Assembly: GCA_947505245.1 (NCBI GenBank)
Contig: CANNIZ010000048.1
Coordinates: 1-34,878 of the forward strand
Direction: 5' to 3'
Length of the DNA stretch: 34,878 nucleotides
From: Pseudomonadota bacterium
Lineage (GTDB): Bacteria > Myxococcota_A > UBA796 > GCA-2862545
Part shown: piece by piece, positions 7,088 to 16,243 of the stretch
Layout of the letters: each line of letters opens with the position of its first letter
Position numbering within the stretch: the stretch's first letter is position 1
Program-made: the position numbers and the translations under genes
The notes under the pieces: generated by a model
What the model was told of the DNA's origin: nothing
Seen by the model: only the letters and a program-made list of their open reading frames with translations
The model's database searches: none

Positions 7088-8206
7088 CTACTCGCCGTCG
7101 AGCGACGGCTTCTTGCGTTTCACCGGCGCGCCGATGCGGACCTCGACGGTCTCGTCTTCGTCGACGAAGCCGGTGTGGCGAATCGGCTGGCCGCCGACGC
7201 GGCGCACCGTGACCGTTGGGAGCGTGCCGCGCGACGCGATCGACTCGTGCTGGTGTTCGGCGGAGGCGCGCCCGCGACCCGGTTCGGTCGACATCGGCAG
7301 CGGGGGCAGGTTGGCCTCGCTGCGCATCGCCTCCCGGGGGATCTGCTGCGTCTCGTCCGGATCGAAGTCGTCGAGCACCGGCTCGGAGTCGGGCACCGCG
7401 CGCACGGCGGTCTTGCCTTCGCTCACGTACGTCTCGACGAGGCCCGCGCCCATCAACCGCTGGAGCGCCTGGCGTCGCAATTCCGGGGCGTCCGGGATGT
7501 GGTGCCCCTTCCAGCGGTGGATGAAGTAGTGGGCGCCGACGAAGCCGCCGCCTGCAGCGAAGTGGGCCTCCGCGCGCCGGACCTCGCGGACCATCTGCTG
7601 GTCGATCTCTTCGGGCGTCTCGGGCGTGTGCTCGACGGGAACGACGGAGAGGTCGGCGTAGCTGAACTCGTCGAGGTGCTTGAGCAGGTCGATCGTGCCC
7701 CACGCGGCGCGGACGAGGGACCGCGACAGGCCGGACTCGCCGAAGGTCGCGATCCACCCGCGCTTGCCGAGCGCGTGGCAAGCTGCGAGGCCGGGCGCGA
7801 GGTCGAGGTCGCCGGAGAAGATCACGGCGACGTCGAACGCGTCGCGCGTCGCGAGCAGCACCATGTCGGCCACGAGCGACGTGTCGACCATCTTCTCTTC
7901 GGTGTACGCGATGACCTCGTGGCAGTGCGGACACTCGCGTGTGGTGGCGCGCCGGTTGAACCGCTTGACGAAGAAGCCGGGCTTGCGCTCCAACTCTTCG
8001 AGCAGGTCGGAGAGGGCGTGCCGTTCGTGGCCTTCGTCCTGCGGCGTGGGCACGCCGGTGTAGTAGTACGCGGCGACGAGCGTGGTCCCGCCGACGTGAG
8101 CGACCGTCCAGCGCGCGAGCGCCTCGTGGTCCAGCCACCGCTCCCCGGCGGCTCGCCGGAGGTCCTTCATGTGATTCTTGCCGTCGAAAAACAGACAGAC
8201 GCGCAT
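7088..8206 (-). CDS. NYN-domain (LabA/DUF88-type) protein, putative PIN-like RNase
   Basis: A 372-residue protein. The N-terminal part has the acidic residues of the NYN/PIN-like nuclease fold: FFDGKN (Asp8), KMVDTSLVADM (Asp108) and IFSGDLDLAP (Asp133, Asp135), which in this family coordinate a metal for RNA cleavage. A CPHCH pair (Cys92, Cys95) sits just before the second motif and could be half of a zinc site. The rest (about 180-372) has a predicted winged-helix-like segment around APELRRQALQRLMGAGLVET, then an acidic tail and a basic end (VKRKKPSLDGE). ATG at 8204-8206 lies 50 bases after trxB; the stop is 7 bases before the broken lipoprotein gene. The RNA target is unknown. Confidence 0.85.
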   Translation of the reverse strand: MRVCLFFDGKNHMKDLRRAAGERWLDHEALARWTVAHVGGTTLVAAYYYTGVPTPQDEGHERHALSDLLEELERKPGFFVKRFNRRATTRECPHCHEVIAYTEEKMVDTSLVADMVLLATRDAFDVAVIFSGDLDLAPGLAACHALGKRGWIATFGESGLSRSLVRAAWGTIDLLKHLDEFSYADLSVVPVEHTPETPEEIDQQMVREVRRAEAHFAAGGGFVGAHYFIHRWKGHHIPDAPELRRQALQRLMGAGLVETYVSEGKTAVRAVPDSEPVLDDFDPDETQQIPREAMRSEANLPPLPMSTEPGRGRASAEHQHESIASRGTLPTVTVRRVGGQPIRHTGFVDEDETVEVRIGAPVKRKKPSLDGE

Positions 8207-8256
8207 AAAACAGTCCAGAAAAACGAAAATCCCGGACCGTTAACCCGTCTTCTCCG

Positions 8257-9183
8257 CTAGTGCGACTGCGCTTCCAGCCAGCGCTCCGCGTCCAGCGCGG
8301 CCATGCAGCCCGAGCCGGCCGCGGTGATCGCCTGCCGATACACGTGATCCTGCACGTCGCCCGCAGCGAACACGCCTGGCACGTTCGTGTAGGTCGAACC
8401 GGACTGGGTGAGCAGGTAGCCGGCTTCGTTCATGTCGAGCTGGCCCTTGAACGGCTGCGTGTTGGGCACGTGACCGATGCCGAGGAACAGGCCCGCGATC
8501 GGGAGCTCGCGCTTTGCGCCGGTGACCGTGTCTTGCAAGACGAGTCCGGTGACCTTCTCGGCTCCGAGGACCTCGGCGACGTTCGTGTTCCACACGACCT
8601 CGAGCTTTGGATTCGCGAACGCGCGGTCCTGCATGATCTTGCTCGCGCGCATCTTGTCGCGACGGACCAGCAGGTAGACCTTCGAGGCGAATTTGGTGAG
8701 GAACGAGGCCTCTTCGATCGCAGAGTCGCCGCCGCCGACCACGGCAACTTCGACGTTCTGGAAGAAGAAGCCGTCGCACGTGGCGCAGGCGGAGACGCCG
8801 TGACCGCGCAGGCGCGTCTCGCTCGGGAGGCCGAGGTACTGGGCGGAAGCCCCGGTCGCGACGATGATCGCGTCGGCCTCGATCTCCACGTCGGAGCTCG
8901 TCTTGAGCTTGAACGGCCGCTTGGAGAGGTCCGCGCTTTGGATCTCGTCGAATTCGAATTTGGCGCCGAACCGTTCGCACTGCGCCTTCATGCGCTCCAT
9001 CAGCTCGGGGCCCATGATGCCTTCGGGGAACCCGGGGAAGTTGTCGACCTCCGTGGTGATGGTGAGCTGGCCGCCGGGCTGCATGCCTTCGAACACGCGG
9101 GGAGGCAGGTTCGCGCGCGACAGGTACAAGGCTGCGGTGAGGCCGGCGGGGCCGGAACCGAGGACGACGATGCGATGGGACAC
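8257..9183 (-). CDS. trxB: Thioredoxin reductase (NADPH)
   Basis: A 308-residue low-molecular-weight thioredoxin reductase. The FAD-binding loop [13 protein letters not shown] starts at residue 9, the redox-active disulfide is CATC (Cys133, Cys136), the NADPH loop is [12 protein letters not shown] (about 148-159), and the second FAD motif is [10 protein letters not shown] near the C-terminus. It transfers electrons from NADPH through FAD to cytoplasmic thioredoxin. Length and motif order are normal. It begins 81 bases after the SAM methyltransferase gene, one of the larger gaps in this run, so it may have its own promoter, although none is clear to me. No thioredoxin gene sits beside it; the TlpA-like gene at 16244 is periplasmic and not an obvious partner. 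Confidence 0.96.
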   Translation of the reverse strand: MSHRIVVLGSGPAGLTAALYLSRANLPPRVFEGMQPGGQLTITTEVDNFPGFPEGIMGPELMERMKAQCERFGAKFEFDEIQSADLSKRPFKLKTSSDVEIEADAIIVATGASAQYLGLPSETRLRGHGVSACATCDGFFFQNVEVAVVGGGDSAIEEASFLTKFASKVYLLVRRDKMRASKIMQDRAFANPKLEVVWNTNVAEVLGAEKVTGLVLQDTVTGAKRELPIAGLFLGIGHVPNTQPFKGQLDMNEAGYLLTQSGSTYTNVPGVFAAGDVQDHVYRQAITAAGSGCMAALDAERWLEAQSH

Positions 9184-9264
9184 GTGGGCTCCGAGCGAAG
9201 GCTTACGGTAAGGACGGTGGCGCGCGCGGCAAGGTCGCCGCGTCAGCGGGTTGCGCCCCCCGCG

Positions 9265-10128
9265 TCAGCGGGTCGCGGTGACGACGAAATTGTAAGGGTA
9301 CACGCGCCGGCCGTCCGCGATGTACCGCTGCTCGAGCACGTCGTGCGTGGCGGTGTCGGTCAACGTCCAGCCCTCGCGCGCGAGTAGGCCCGCGCAATCT
9401 TCGGGGTGTACGCCGAACGTGACGGGTTCGCCGAGCGCCCATAGGAACGCGCCCGACACGCGGTGGAACGTGCCGCGCAGCGTCGGGGAGTCCGTCGATA
9501 CCCAGAAGTCCATGCCGAGCGTGCTGCCCGGGCCCACCAGCTCCGCGAGCGTGCGGAGCGTGTCCTTCACGGCGGCGCGGGGGAGGTACATCGAGACCCC
9601 CTCCCAGGTTACGACCGTCTTCTTTCCGGCGACGAACCCGCACGCTGCGAGTCGATCGGCCAGGCGCTCCGTCGCGAAGTCGATCGTGACGCGGCGAAGG
9701 TCCAGCCCGGCGGGCCGCTCAGCCGCATGTTTGTCGACGATCGATGCCTTTCGACCAGCGGTGGCGGGGTGGTCGACCTCGAACACCGGCCGCCCCGCGA
9801 GCTCTGCGGCGAACCGCCAGGCGCGCATGTCGTACCCGGCGCCGAGGACCAGGAGCTGCTCGGCCCCGTCGGCGAGCGCCTGCTTGACCAGGTCGTCGAG
9901 GTAGCGATGGCGCGCGACGATGTACGTGGTGAGCAGCGGCAACAGCAACGGTGCGCGGCTCTTGCGGGCGACGAAGCGCATCGCAGCGAGGCGCGTGTTC
10001 GACACCGGGCCGAGGAACCACGTCGCGTACGGGTCGTCGAGCACGCGATCCGCTTCGGGCCGCACGCGCTCAGTCGCGCGCATGAACGCGACGACCTCGG
10101 CGGTCAGGCTGGCACGGCCTTCCTGCAT
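9265..10128 (-). CDS. Class I SAM-dependent methyltransferase, leucine carboxyl methyltransferase-like
   Basis: A 287-residue protein of the LCMT/TIGR00027 type, common in actinobacteria and myxobacteria. Motif I is LVLGAGYDMRAWRF, followed by VFEVDHPAT, the family acidic loop that binds the SAM ribose, and TWEGVSMYL further on. The N-terminus MQEGRASLTAEVVAFMRA and DPYATWFLG are also typical. I start at ATG 10126-10128, 4 bases after the stop of the TPR gene; earlier in-frame starts overlap that gene and lack similarity. The substrate is unknown: relatives methylate polyketide or small-molecule carboxyl or hydroxyl groups, but most are uncharacterised. Two 13-base copies of a sequence surround its stop codon. 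Confidence 0.85.
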   Translation of the reverse strand: MQEGRASLTAEVVAFMRATERVRPEADRVLDDPYATWFLGPVSNTRLAAMRFVARKSRAPLLLPLLTTYIVARHRYLDDLVKQALADGAEQLLVLGAGYDMRAWRFAAELAGRPVFEVDHPATAGRKASIVDKHAAERPAGLDLRRVTIDFATERLADRLAACGFVAGKKTVVTWEGVSMYLPRAAVKDTLRTLAELVGPGSTLGMDFWVSTDSPTLRGTFHRVSGAFLWALGEPVTFGVHPEDCAGLLAREGWTLTDTATHDVLEQRYIADGRRVYPYNFVVTATR

Positions 10129-10132
10129 CGGT

Positions 10133-10933
10133 TCAGCCTTTGCGCTTTTCGGCGGCGCGGCGCTGCGCCCGGTTCGTGGGCTTCGGTGTGCCGCCGCCGG
10201 GCTGGGGCTGCGCGTGTGCAAATTGGCCGTCCTTGCGGCCGGTCATGACCATGTTCTGCTGGTGCAGGCGCAGGTAGTCTTCCGGGAAGAACTGGAACCA
10301 GACCTCGCCGAACTCGCTCGTGTCCACCTTGCGGCGGTTCGCGATCGTGTCGCGGAGATCCTTCAGTACCTTGGCGTTGGGCACGATCTTGAGCCCGCGA
10401 TCGAGGGCCGCGAGCGCGTCGCGTTGCTTGCCGTCGCGCTCCGCGAGCACCGCCCACACCATGTAGGTGCTCGTCTCCTTGCCGCTCGCGTCCGAAGCCT
10501 TCTCGAACAGCTTGTATGCGTCGTCTTTCTTGCCGTTTCGCCACTTGATGGCGCCCATACACGTGAGCGCGAGCTGGTTCTGCCACGAGCCGGCTTCGAG
10601 CAGCGGGTACGCCTCGTCGAATTTGGTTTGGATGTACGCGATCATCCCGAGCTGCGCGTCCATCTGGCCGGAGATGAACAGCTGCCAGGGGCCGTACTTC
10701 TGCTTCACCGCGCGCAGGAGCGCCTTGGACTCTTCGACCTTCTGGTTCTGGAGCAGGTCCACCGCCGCCCGGACCTCAGGCTCGATCAACGCCGACATGC
10801 GCTGGGTGAGCAGGTACGTCGCCGTCCCGAACACGGCCAACGCGGGGATTAAAGCGGGGATCCAGCCGAGCGTGAAGCCGACGAGGGCGAACACGACGAG
10901 CGACAAGGCCAAGGCGACGAGGAGGTTGTACAC
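10133..10933 (-). CDS. TPR-containing inner-membrane protein
   Basis: A 266-residue protein starting at GTG 10931-10933, with GGAGGG about 7 bases upstream. Two hydrophobic helices near the N-terminus (about 4-23 and 25-44, separated by a short turn) anchor it in the membrane. Residues about 50-190 are helical and TPR-like: LLQNQKVEESKALLRAV, then KFDEAYPLLEAG, GKKDDAYKLFEKA and GKQRDALAALDRGLKIVPN. The C-terminus is basic and Pro/Gly-rich (NRAQRRAAEKRKG). The TPR part most likely faces the cytoplasm as a protein-binding scaffold. No enzymatic motif is seen. It sits between a small membrane protein and a methyltransferase, which does not indicate a pathway. Confidence 0.8.
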   Translation of the reverse strand: MYNLLVALALSLVVFALVGFTLGWIPALIPALAVFGTATYLLTQRMSALIEPEVRAAVDLLQNQKVEESKALLRAVKQKYGPWQLFISGQMDAQLGMIAYIQTKFDEAYPLLEAGSWQNQLALTCMGAIKWRNGKKDDAYKLFEKASDASGKETSTYMVWAVLAERDGKQRDALAALDRGLKIVPNAKVLKDLRDTIANRRKVDTSEFGEVWFQFFPEDYLRLHQQNMVMTGRKDGQFAHAQPQPGGGTPKPTNRAQRRAAEKRKG

Positions 10934-10977
10934 GGCGAGCCCTCCGGGCCGCGTCCGTTAACCCGTTTGAGGATGGG

Positions 10978-11325
10978 TCAGGTGATCAACGCGGCCGCGA
11001 GTTCGCGATCGAGCCAGCCGGGCGCGTCCCGGACGGTCTTTCCGCGCGTGCCGCGGGTGACCGCCCCCTCGAGCGGGGCGTAGCGCCATTCGACGGCCGC
11101 GTCGGGCGTCACGACGCGAAACCCCCACGTCGTGGCGTGGATCTGACCGTGGAGCGCGTCCGCGAGGCCCTGGATGTCGCGCCCGTGCCGCTGCCACAAC
11201 GTGCGCCGCCACAGCGCGCCGAGGCCGATCACCAGCCACAACGCGAGGGCCAACCACAGGAACCCCGTCGAGGTCGCCGCGACCCACTCCGGAAGCACGT
11301 TCCGCGCGTAGCCTTCGGCGTTCAC
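10978..11325 (-). CDS. Small single-pass membrane protein, unknown function
   Basis: A 115-residue protein starting at GTG 11323-11325, 19 bases after the MBL-hydrolase stop. One strong transmembrane helix (TGFLWLALALWLVIGLGALW, about 20-39) is followed by a basic stretch (RRTLWQRHGRD), so the C-terminal part should lie in the cytoplasm. That part reads like a small beta-rich domain (TTWGFRVVTPDAAVEWRYAP). I recognise no family. It is followed after 44 bases by the TPR membrane protein, and the two may work together; this rests on position only. Confidence 0.65.
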   Translation of the reverse strand: MNAEGYARNVLPEWVAATSTGFLWLALALWLVIGLGALWRRTLWQRHGRDIQGLADALHGQIHATTWGFRVVTPDAAVEWRYAPLEGAVTRGTRGKTVRDAPGWLDRELAAALIT

Positions 11326-11344
11326 TTGCGCGTCGAGCCTTGCA

Positions 11345-12253
11345 TCACCGCGCCTTTACGGCTTCGCCCTCGCGGGCGCACGACACGCGAAGGTTTGCGT
11401 CCGACACCGCCACCCACTTCGCGTTTCGCTCGTCCATCTGGTCGTCCCGCGCATCGGGCGCGTGGTGGAACAGGACGAGGTGCTTCGCTTTTGCAGCCCG
11501 GCACAACGCGAGCGCGTAGTCGGGGTAGCTGTGACCCCACGTCATCCGGTCCAGGTACTCGTCGAGCTCGTACATCGTGTCGTAAACGACGACGTCGCAG
11601 TCCTTCAAGAACTCGATCACATCGGCTTCGCGCTTGTTCGGCGCCTCACCGGACGCCACGCCTTCACCGGGCCGGGCGAACGGGGCCGAATCGGTCATGT
11701 ACGCGATGCTCTGGCCCTCGACCTCGACGCGGTAGCCCACCGAACCGCCCGGATGGTTGAGCAGCAGGCCTTTGACGGTGAAGCCGCCACACGGGAACGA
11801 GTCGCCGGGGCGGATCGCCGCGAACGTGACCTTGGAGGGGAGGTCTCGAAGGCGCGTGGGGTGGTACACGCCGTTCAGGTACCGTGCGATCTTCTCGCGG
11901 GCCTCTTCTTCCGAGTACGCGGGGATCGTGACGCGGACCTGGTAGCCGGGCGTGTAGATCGGCGCGAAGAACGGGAAGCCGAACACGTGATCCATGTGGA
12001 AGTGCGTGAACACGAGATCGAGCTCGCGGTGCTTCTCGCCGAGCAGCCGAACGCCGAGCTCCCGCGAGCCGGTGCCGCAGTCGAACACGAGCGGCGGCAA
12101 ATTCTCGTGCCGGATCTCGAGGCAAGACGTGTTTCCGCCCCAGCGTCGGGTGTGCTCACCCGGCGTCGGAATCGATCCTCGAACTCCCCAGAACCGTACT
12201 TCCAAGTTGCCTTTTGCGAGCGACGGGTGCGCGGAAACGGGCCCATGCCGCAT
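11345..12253 (-). CDS. MBL-fold metallo-hydrolase (PhnP/PQQB-like)
   Basis: About 302 residues from ATG 12251-12253. The family usually starts right at the strand VRFWGVRGSIPTPG, so TTG at 12203-12205, preceded by AAAAGG, is a serious alternative; ATG 12269-12271 is a third. The metal-binding motif is THFHMDHVFGFPFF (His84, His86, Asp88, His89), with LLLNHPGG, YMTDSAPF and LFHHAPDARDD supplying later ligands. NTSCLEI and FDCGTGSRELG are typical of the cyclic-phosphodiesterase-like MBL group found with PhnP and in many myxobacterial proteins. It probably hydrolyses a phosphodiester; the substrate is not evident. It is the first protein gene after tRNA-Arg on this strand and may start the long minus-strand run. 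Confidence 0.85.
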   Translation of the reverse strand: MRHGPVSAHPSLAKGNLEVRFWGVRGSIPTPGEHTRRWGGNTSCLEIRHENLPPLVFDCGTGSRELGVRLLGEKHRELDLVFTHFHMDHVFGFPFFAPIYTPGYQVRVTIPAYSEEEAREKIARYLNGVYHPTRLRDLPSKVTFAAIRPGDSFPCGGFTVKGLLLNHPGGSVGYRVEVEGQSIAYMTDSAPFARPGEGVASGEAPNKREADVIEFLKDCDVVVYDTMYELDEYLDRMTWGHSYPDYALALCRAAKAKHLVLFHHAPDARDDQMDERNAKWVAVSDANLRVSCAREGEAVKAR

Positions 12254-12317
12254 GAGGCCCGCGCGGAGCATACCAGAGCGGGCGGCGAACGGGCAAGCGA
12301 GCGAGGCCGTCACGTGT

Positions 12318-12363
12318 CGGGGGCTCAAATCCTTTGCGGGGGCTCAAATCCTTTGCGGGGGCT
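12318..12363. repeat. 19-bp tandem repeat, 2.4 copies, next to tRNA-Arg
   Basis: The unit CAAATCCTTTGCGGGGGCT occurs twice back to back (12326-12344 and 12345-12363) and is preceded by a partial copy CGGGGGCT (12318-12325). The two full copies are identical. It lies in the non-coding stretch between the MBL-hydrolase start and the 3' end of the tRNA. It does not match the tRNA 3' end, so it is not an attachment-site copy. Replication slippage is the simplest origin. Confidence 0.85.
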
Positions 12364-12389
12364 CCCGTCCATGGAAGCCGCGCCCGAAA

Positions 12390-12464
12390 TGCGCGGTACA
12401 GGGTTCGAACCTGTGACCTTCGGCTTCGGAGGCCGACGCTCTAATCCAACTGAGCTAACCGCGC
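12390..12464 (-). tRNA. tRNA-Arg, anticodon CCG
   Basis: The 75-base minus-strand sequence folds cleanly: acceptor GCGCGGT pairs with ACCGCGC, D-stem GCTC with GAGC, anticodon stem TCGGC with GCCGA around the loop CTCCGAA, and T-stem ACAGG with CCTGT around TTCGAAC. The anticodon at loop positions 34-36 is CCG, reading the Arg codon CGG. The discriminator base is A, and CCA is not encoded. It starts 20 bases after the rdgC second-half stop with no visible promoter in between, so it may be cotranscribed with that gene or driven from inside it. Confidence 0.96.
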
Positions 12465-12484
12465 GTGACCGGGATCTATCGCTT

Positions 12485-13003
12485 TCATTCCTGGGCGGCT
12501 ACCCACTTCCGAATCGCGGGCAGGGTCGTCTTGCCCCACGCCTTGGACGTGCGCAGCTTCGCGAATTCGCGGAACAGCGCGCCCAAAATTGCAGTGAGTT
12601 CCTCGTACAAGAACATGCGGTCGTGGAGCGCCTCTTCGCTGGTGCCTTCGATCGCCTGCGGGATCTTTGCCCGCTGAAGGTCCATGGTGGCGCCCTTGAG
12701 GGTGACGCCGAACTCGCGATCATCGCGACGAATCGCGAGGCGCAGGTCGTGGACGACCTTGCCGCCGAGCAGCGCAGCCCGCGCTTCCATTGACGCGGAC
12801 GGGTTTTCGCCGCTGAGCACGGCCGAGGGCTTCGGAGAATCGGGCAGGCGGAACGCGAGGCGGTCGTCCACCCAGAGCTCGATCTTGCCGATGTCTCCGC
12901 CCAAATCAAAGCGCGTCTCGTTCTTTTCGGACTGCCACCACAGCCATGTGTAGAACTCGGAGGCGGTGTGCGGCGCGACGGGGAGCTGGTCTTGGTTTGC
13001 CAT
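12485..13003 (-). CDS. RdgC-like protein, C-terminal half
   Basis: A 172-residue protein. The segment SMEARAALLGGKVVHDLRLAI, then GVTLKGATMDLQRAKIP, and RMFLYEELTAILGALFREF can be laid by eye onto the C-terminal third of E. coli RdgC (the GKVVTKLAL, SLKRLKF and ELAALIQNLIEGL regions). The ATG shares its A with the stop of the preceding gene (TGATG), which encodes the RdgC N-terminal part, so the two should be made in equal amounts by reinitiation. RdgC forms a ring around duplex DNA and restrains RecA; here the ring subunit would be assembled from two chains. The assignment comes from remembered sequence similarity and is weaker for this half. tRNA-Arg follows 20 bases later. Confidence 0.65.
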   Translation of the reverse strand: MANQDQLPVAPHTASEFYTWLWWQSEKNETRFDLGGDIGKIELWVDDRLAFRLPDSPKPSAVLSGENPSASMEARAALLGGKVVHDLRLAIRRDDREFGVTLKGATMDLQRAKIPQAIEGTSEEALHDRMFLYEELTAILGALFREFAKLRTSKAWGKTTLPAIRKWVAAQE

Positions 13004-13644
13004 CAGTTTGCCTTCGCTTCGACGAGCACGGCGGGGGCCGTACCGAGGAGGTGCTCACGCTGATCGTCGTCCGTCAGCCAATCCAGCGGGGTCGAAGGCA
13101 CGAGCTTGAGGCCGAAGGTGCGCAGGAACCGCTTGCGGAAGCGATCTGCCGTGGCTTCCGAAAGCGAGTGCAGCAGCAGCCAGCCGTCCGTGACGTTCCA
13201 GCAGCACTCGGTGATGGCCACGCGCGGCAGCGCGCGCTCGAGCCACTCGGCTTCGATCGCCTCTTTGACCTGTTTCTTCACGCTCGACGGGCAGCGGTCT
13301 ACGCCCTGCTCCTTGCACCACTTCTCGCAGCGCTTGGCGACCGTGGCCTTGAGCAGCTGGGCGGGCAGCGTCTTCTTGTCCACGCGCAACGAGAAGATCA
13401 CGTAATTCTGGTACAGCCAGCGCGTGGGGTCGTCGAATTCGATGTCGAGGAGGTTGTGGATCTGCACCCAGCCCTCGATCTCGGCTTTGCCGCTCGTCGA
13501 GTCGCCGCGCTCTTCGGACGCCTTGGCGTGCTCGTTCCACGCGTACGCCTCGAACCGATCCCGAAAGGTCGTCCGCCAATTCTCGGGGATGTCACCCGTT
13601 ACTCGAAAGCGGCGCACCGTGAGCGCGCCGGACAGGATGCCCAT
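13003..13644 (-). CDS. rdgC: RdgC-like recombination-associated protein, N-terminal part
   Basis: A 213-residue protein. The N-terminus MGILSGALTVRRFRV matches the shorter RdgC proteins of deltaproteobacteria. The region KKTLPAQLLKATVAKRCEKW, then SSVKKQVKEAIEAEWLERALPRV, the strand WNVTDGWLLLHS and LKLVPSTPLDWL follow E. coli RdgC in order (LPSPVIKQALEAKI, LKDEVLHSLLPRAFSR, WIDTVNGLIMVDCAS, LPVVPLS). RdgC binds double-stranded DNA and limits RecA filament activity. The ATG has GGAGG about 8 bases upstream. The protein ends where the E. coli C-terminal region would begin, and that region is encoded by the next, overlapping gene. Confidence 0.75.
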   Translation of the reverse strand: MGILSGALTVRRFRVTGDIPENWRTTFRDRFEAYAWNEHAKASEERGDSTSGKAEIEGWVQIHNLLDIEFDDPTRWLYQNYVIFSLRVDKKTLPAQLLKATVAKRCEKWCKEQGVDRCPSSVKKQVKEAIEAEWLERALPRVAITECCWNVTDGWLLLHSLSEATADRFRKRFLRTFGLKLVPSTPLDWLTDDDQREHLLGTAPAVLVEAKAN

Positions 13645-13710
13645 CTCAAGACCTCCGAGGCCGTTCGCGTAGCGACGGCCGCAACGGGCAGTGGCTATCT
13701 CATCGGCCGG

Positions 13711-14763
13711 CTACTTGCCCTTGCCGTCTCGGATGCGGCCTTCGAGCTCAGCGACCGCGACGACGTCGAAGCTGTCGTAGCTCCAGAACACCGGGTACGG
13801 GTGCTCGACGCGGTGCGGCAACGCATAGCGGCCTTCGACGCCCAACCGGAACCCGGCCCAGTGGTTCACGTCGATGACGGCGCTCATGCCGAGGTCGCCG
13901 TGGACGTAGTCCGTCTCCGTGATGGTGATGCCGCGGGAGGCATCGAGCACGGTCGGGAGCCAGATGCCGGACGGAACGTCCTGCCAGGTGACGTAGCCGA
14001 ACCTGCAATACACGTCCCACACGAACCGGTAGCCACCCTCGCGGATCTCGGCGTCGGTGATCTCGACGCCACCGCGCACGTCGAACGTGGAGGCCGCGTC
14101 GATCGAGAGGCCGGTGGCCCAGGTGGTACCGTCTTCGTCGACGATGTCCATCACGACGGGCTTGCCTTCGAGGATGGCTTGCACCGACAGGTACGGCATG
14201 GCCGACCCGCGCGTCGTGGAGAACGCGGCGTTGATCTTCCAGGCTCCGCCGCCGGGGGCTACGCCGCGGGCGCCGTCCACGGCCGACCACATGGTGTGCG
14301 AGTTGCCCGTGCGGTAGGCGAGCCCGAGGCGCCAATCGACGCGCTGGTGGAGGATCCCGCTGCCGTAGGACTGCGAGAACGGCGCGACGGCGGCGCCGAA
14401 CCACACACCTTCGGAGCCGCTCGCCGTGCGCTTGACGCCGTCGTTGATCTGCTCGCTGCCTACGTACGTTCCGGTCTCGTTGGTGGGGTCGTACCGCATC
14501 TGGTACGCCTCGCTCCAATTGATGGACCACGACGGCGTGTAGGGGACCACGAGGTTCAACGCCAGCCACTTCAGCGGCGCGAATTCGCCCGAGAACAGCA
14601 GGTCGTGGCGCTGGTACATGCCATTGCCGACGAGCTGGCGCTTCTCTTCGAGCGTTCGAAAGCCGAAGTCGCCGGTGTACCCGATCTCTACGTTGCCGCG
14701 AAGCTCGGGCGGCATCTCCGTGACTTCAGCGGCGTAGGCGGAGGCGAGCAGGGTGAACAACAT
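13711..14763 (-). CDS. Predicted outer-membrane beta-barrel protein, unknown function
   Basis: A 350-residue protein rich in alternating hydrophobic/polar strands ending in aromatic residues (LKWLALNLVVPYTPSW, RVDWRLGLAYRTGN, FRLGVEGRYALP), which suggests an outer-membrane barrel. I start at ATG 14761-14763, giving a short signal peptide MLFTLLASAYA with AEV following. A GTG at 14776-14778 adds five residues. An in-frame TGA two codons before that GTG rules out anything longer, so the signal is unusually short and lacks a basic residue. It starts 18 bases after the NtrC-type regulator stop, so it may be cotranscribed with it. No family is recognised. Confidence 0.65.
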   Translation of the reverse strand: MLFTLLASAYAAEVTEMPPELRGNVEIGYTGDFGFRTLEEKRQLVGNGMYQRHDLLFSGEFAPLKWLALNLVVPYTPSWSINWSEAYQMRYDPTNETGTYVGSEQINDGVKRTASGSEGVWFGAAVAPFSQSYGSGILHQRVDWRLGLAYRTGNSHTMWSAVDGARGVAPGGGAWKINAAFSTTRGSAMPYLSVQAILEGKPVVMDIVDEDGTTWATGLSIDAASTFDVRGGVEITDAEIREGGYRFVWDVYCRFGYVTWQDVPSGIWLPTVLDASRGITITETDYVHGDLGMSAVIDVNHWAGFRLGVEGRYALPHRVEHPYPVFWSYDSFDVVAVAELEGRIRDGKGK

Positions 14764-14781
14764 GGGCGCATTCTGCACGCA

Positions 14782-16170
<1,389 letters not shown>

Positions 16171-16243
16171 GGGGCCTGTGGTATCACGGAGCGAGTGAAT
16201 GCCGGGCCCGGGTTGGGCGTTGATGTCGAGGGAGGCAACCACG

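Noticed and set aside
9239..9273. Two copies of CGCGTCAGCGGGT around the stop of the SAM methyltransferase gene
   Set aside because: Thirteen-base GC-rich repeats are expected by chance. There is no T-tract, so it is not a convincing terminator, and no other role is apparent.
10109..10127. TGGCAC...TGC sequence resembling a sigma-54 promoter
   Set aside because: The spacing between the GG and GC elements does not fit -24/-12, and it lies inside the SAM methyltransferase coding sequence on the wrong strand for any nearby start.
12318..12464. A phage or island attachment site at tRNA-Arg
   Set aside because: No second copy of the tRNA 3' end, no integrase and no change in gene character is seen on either side.
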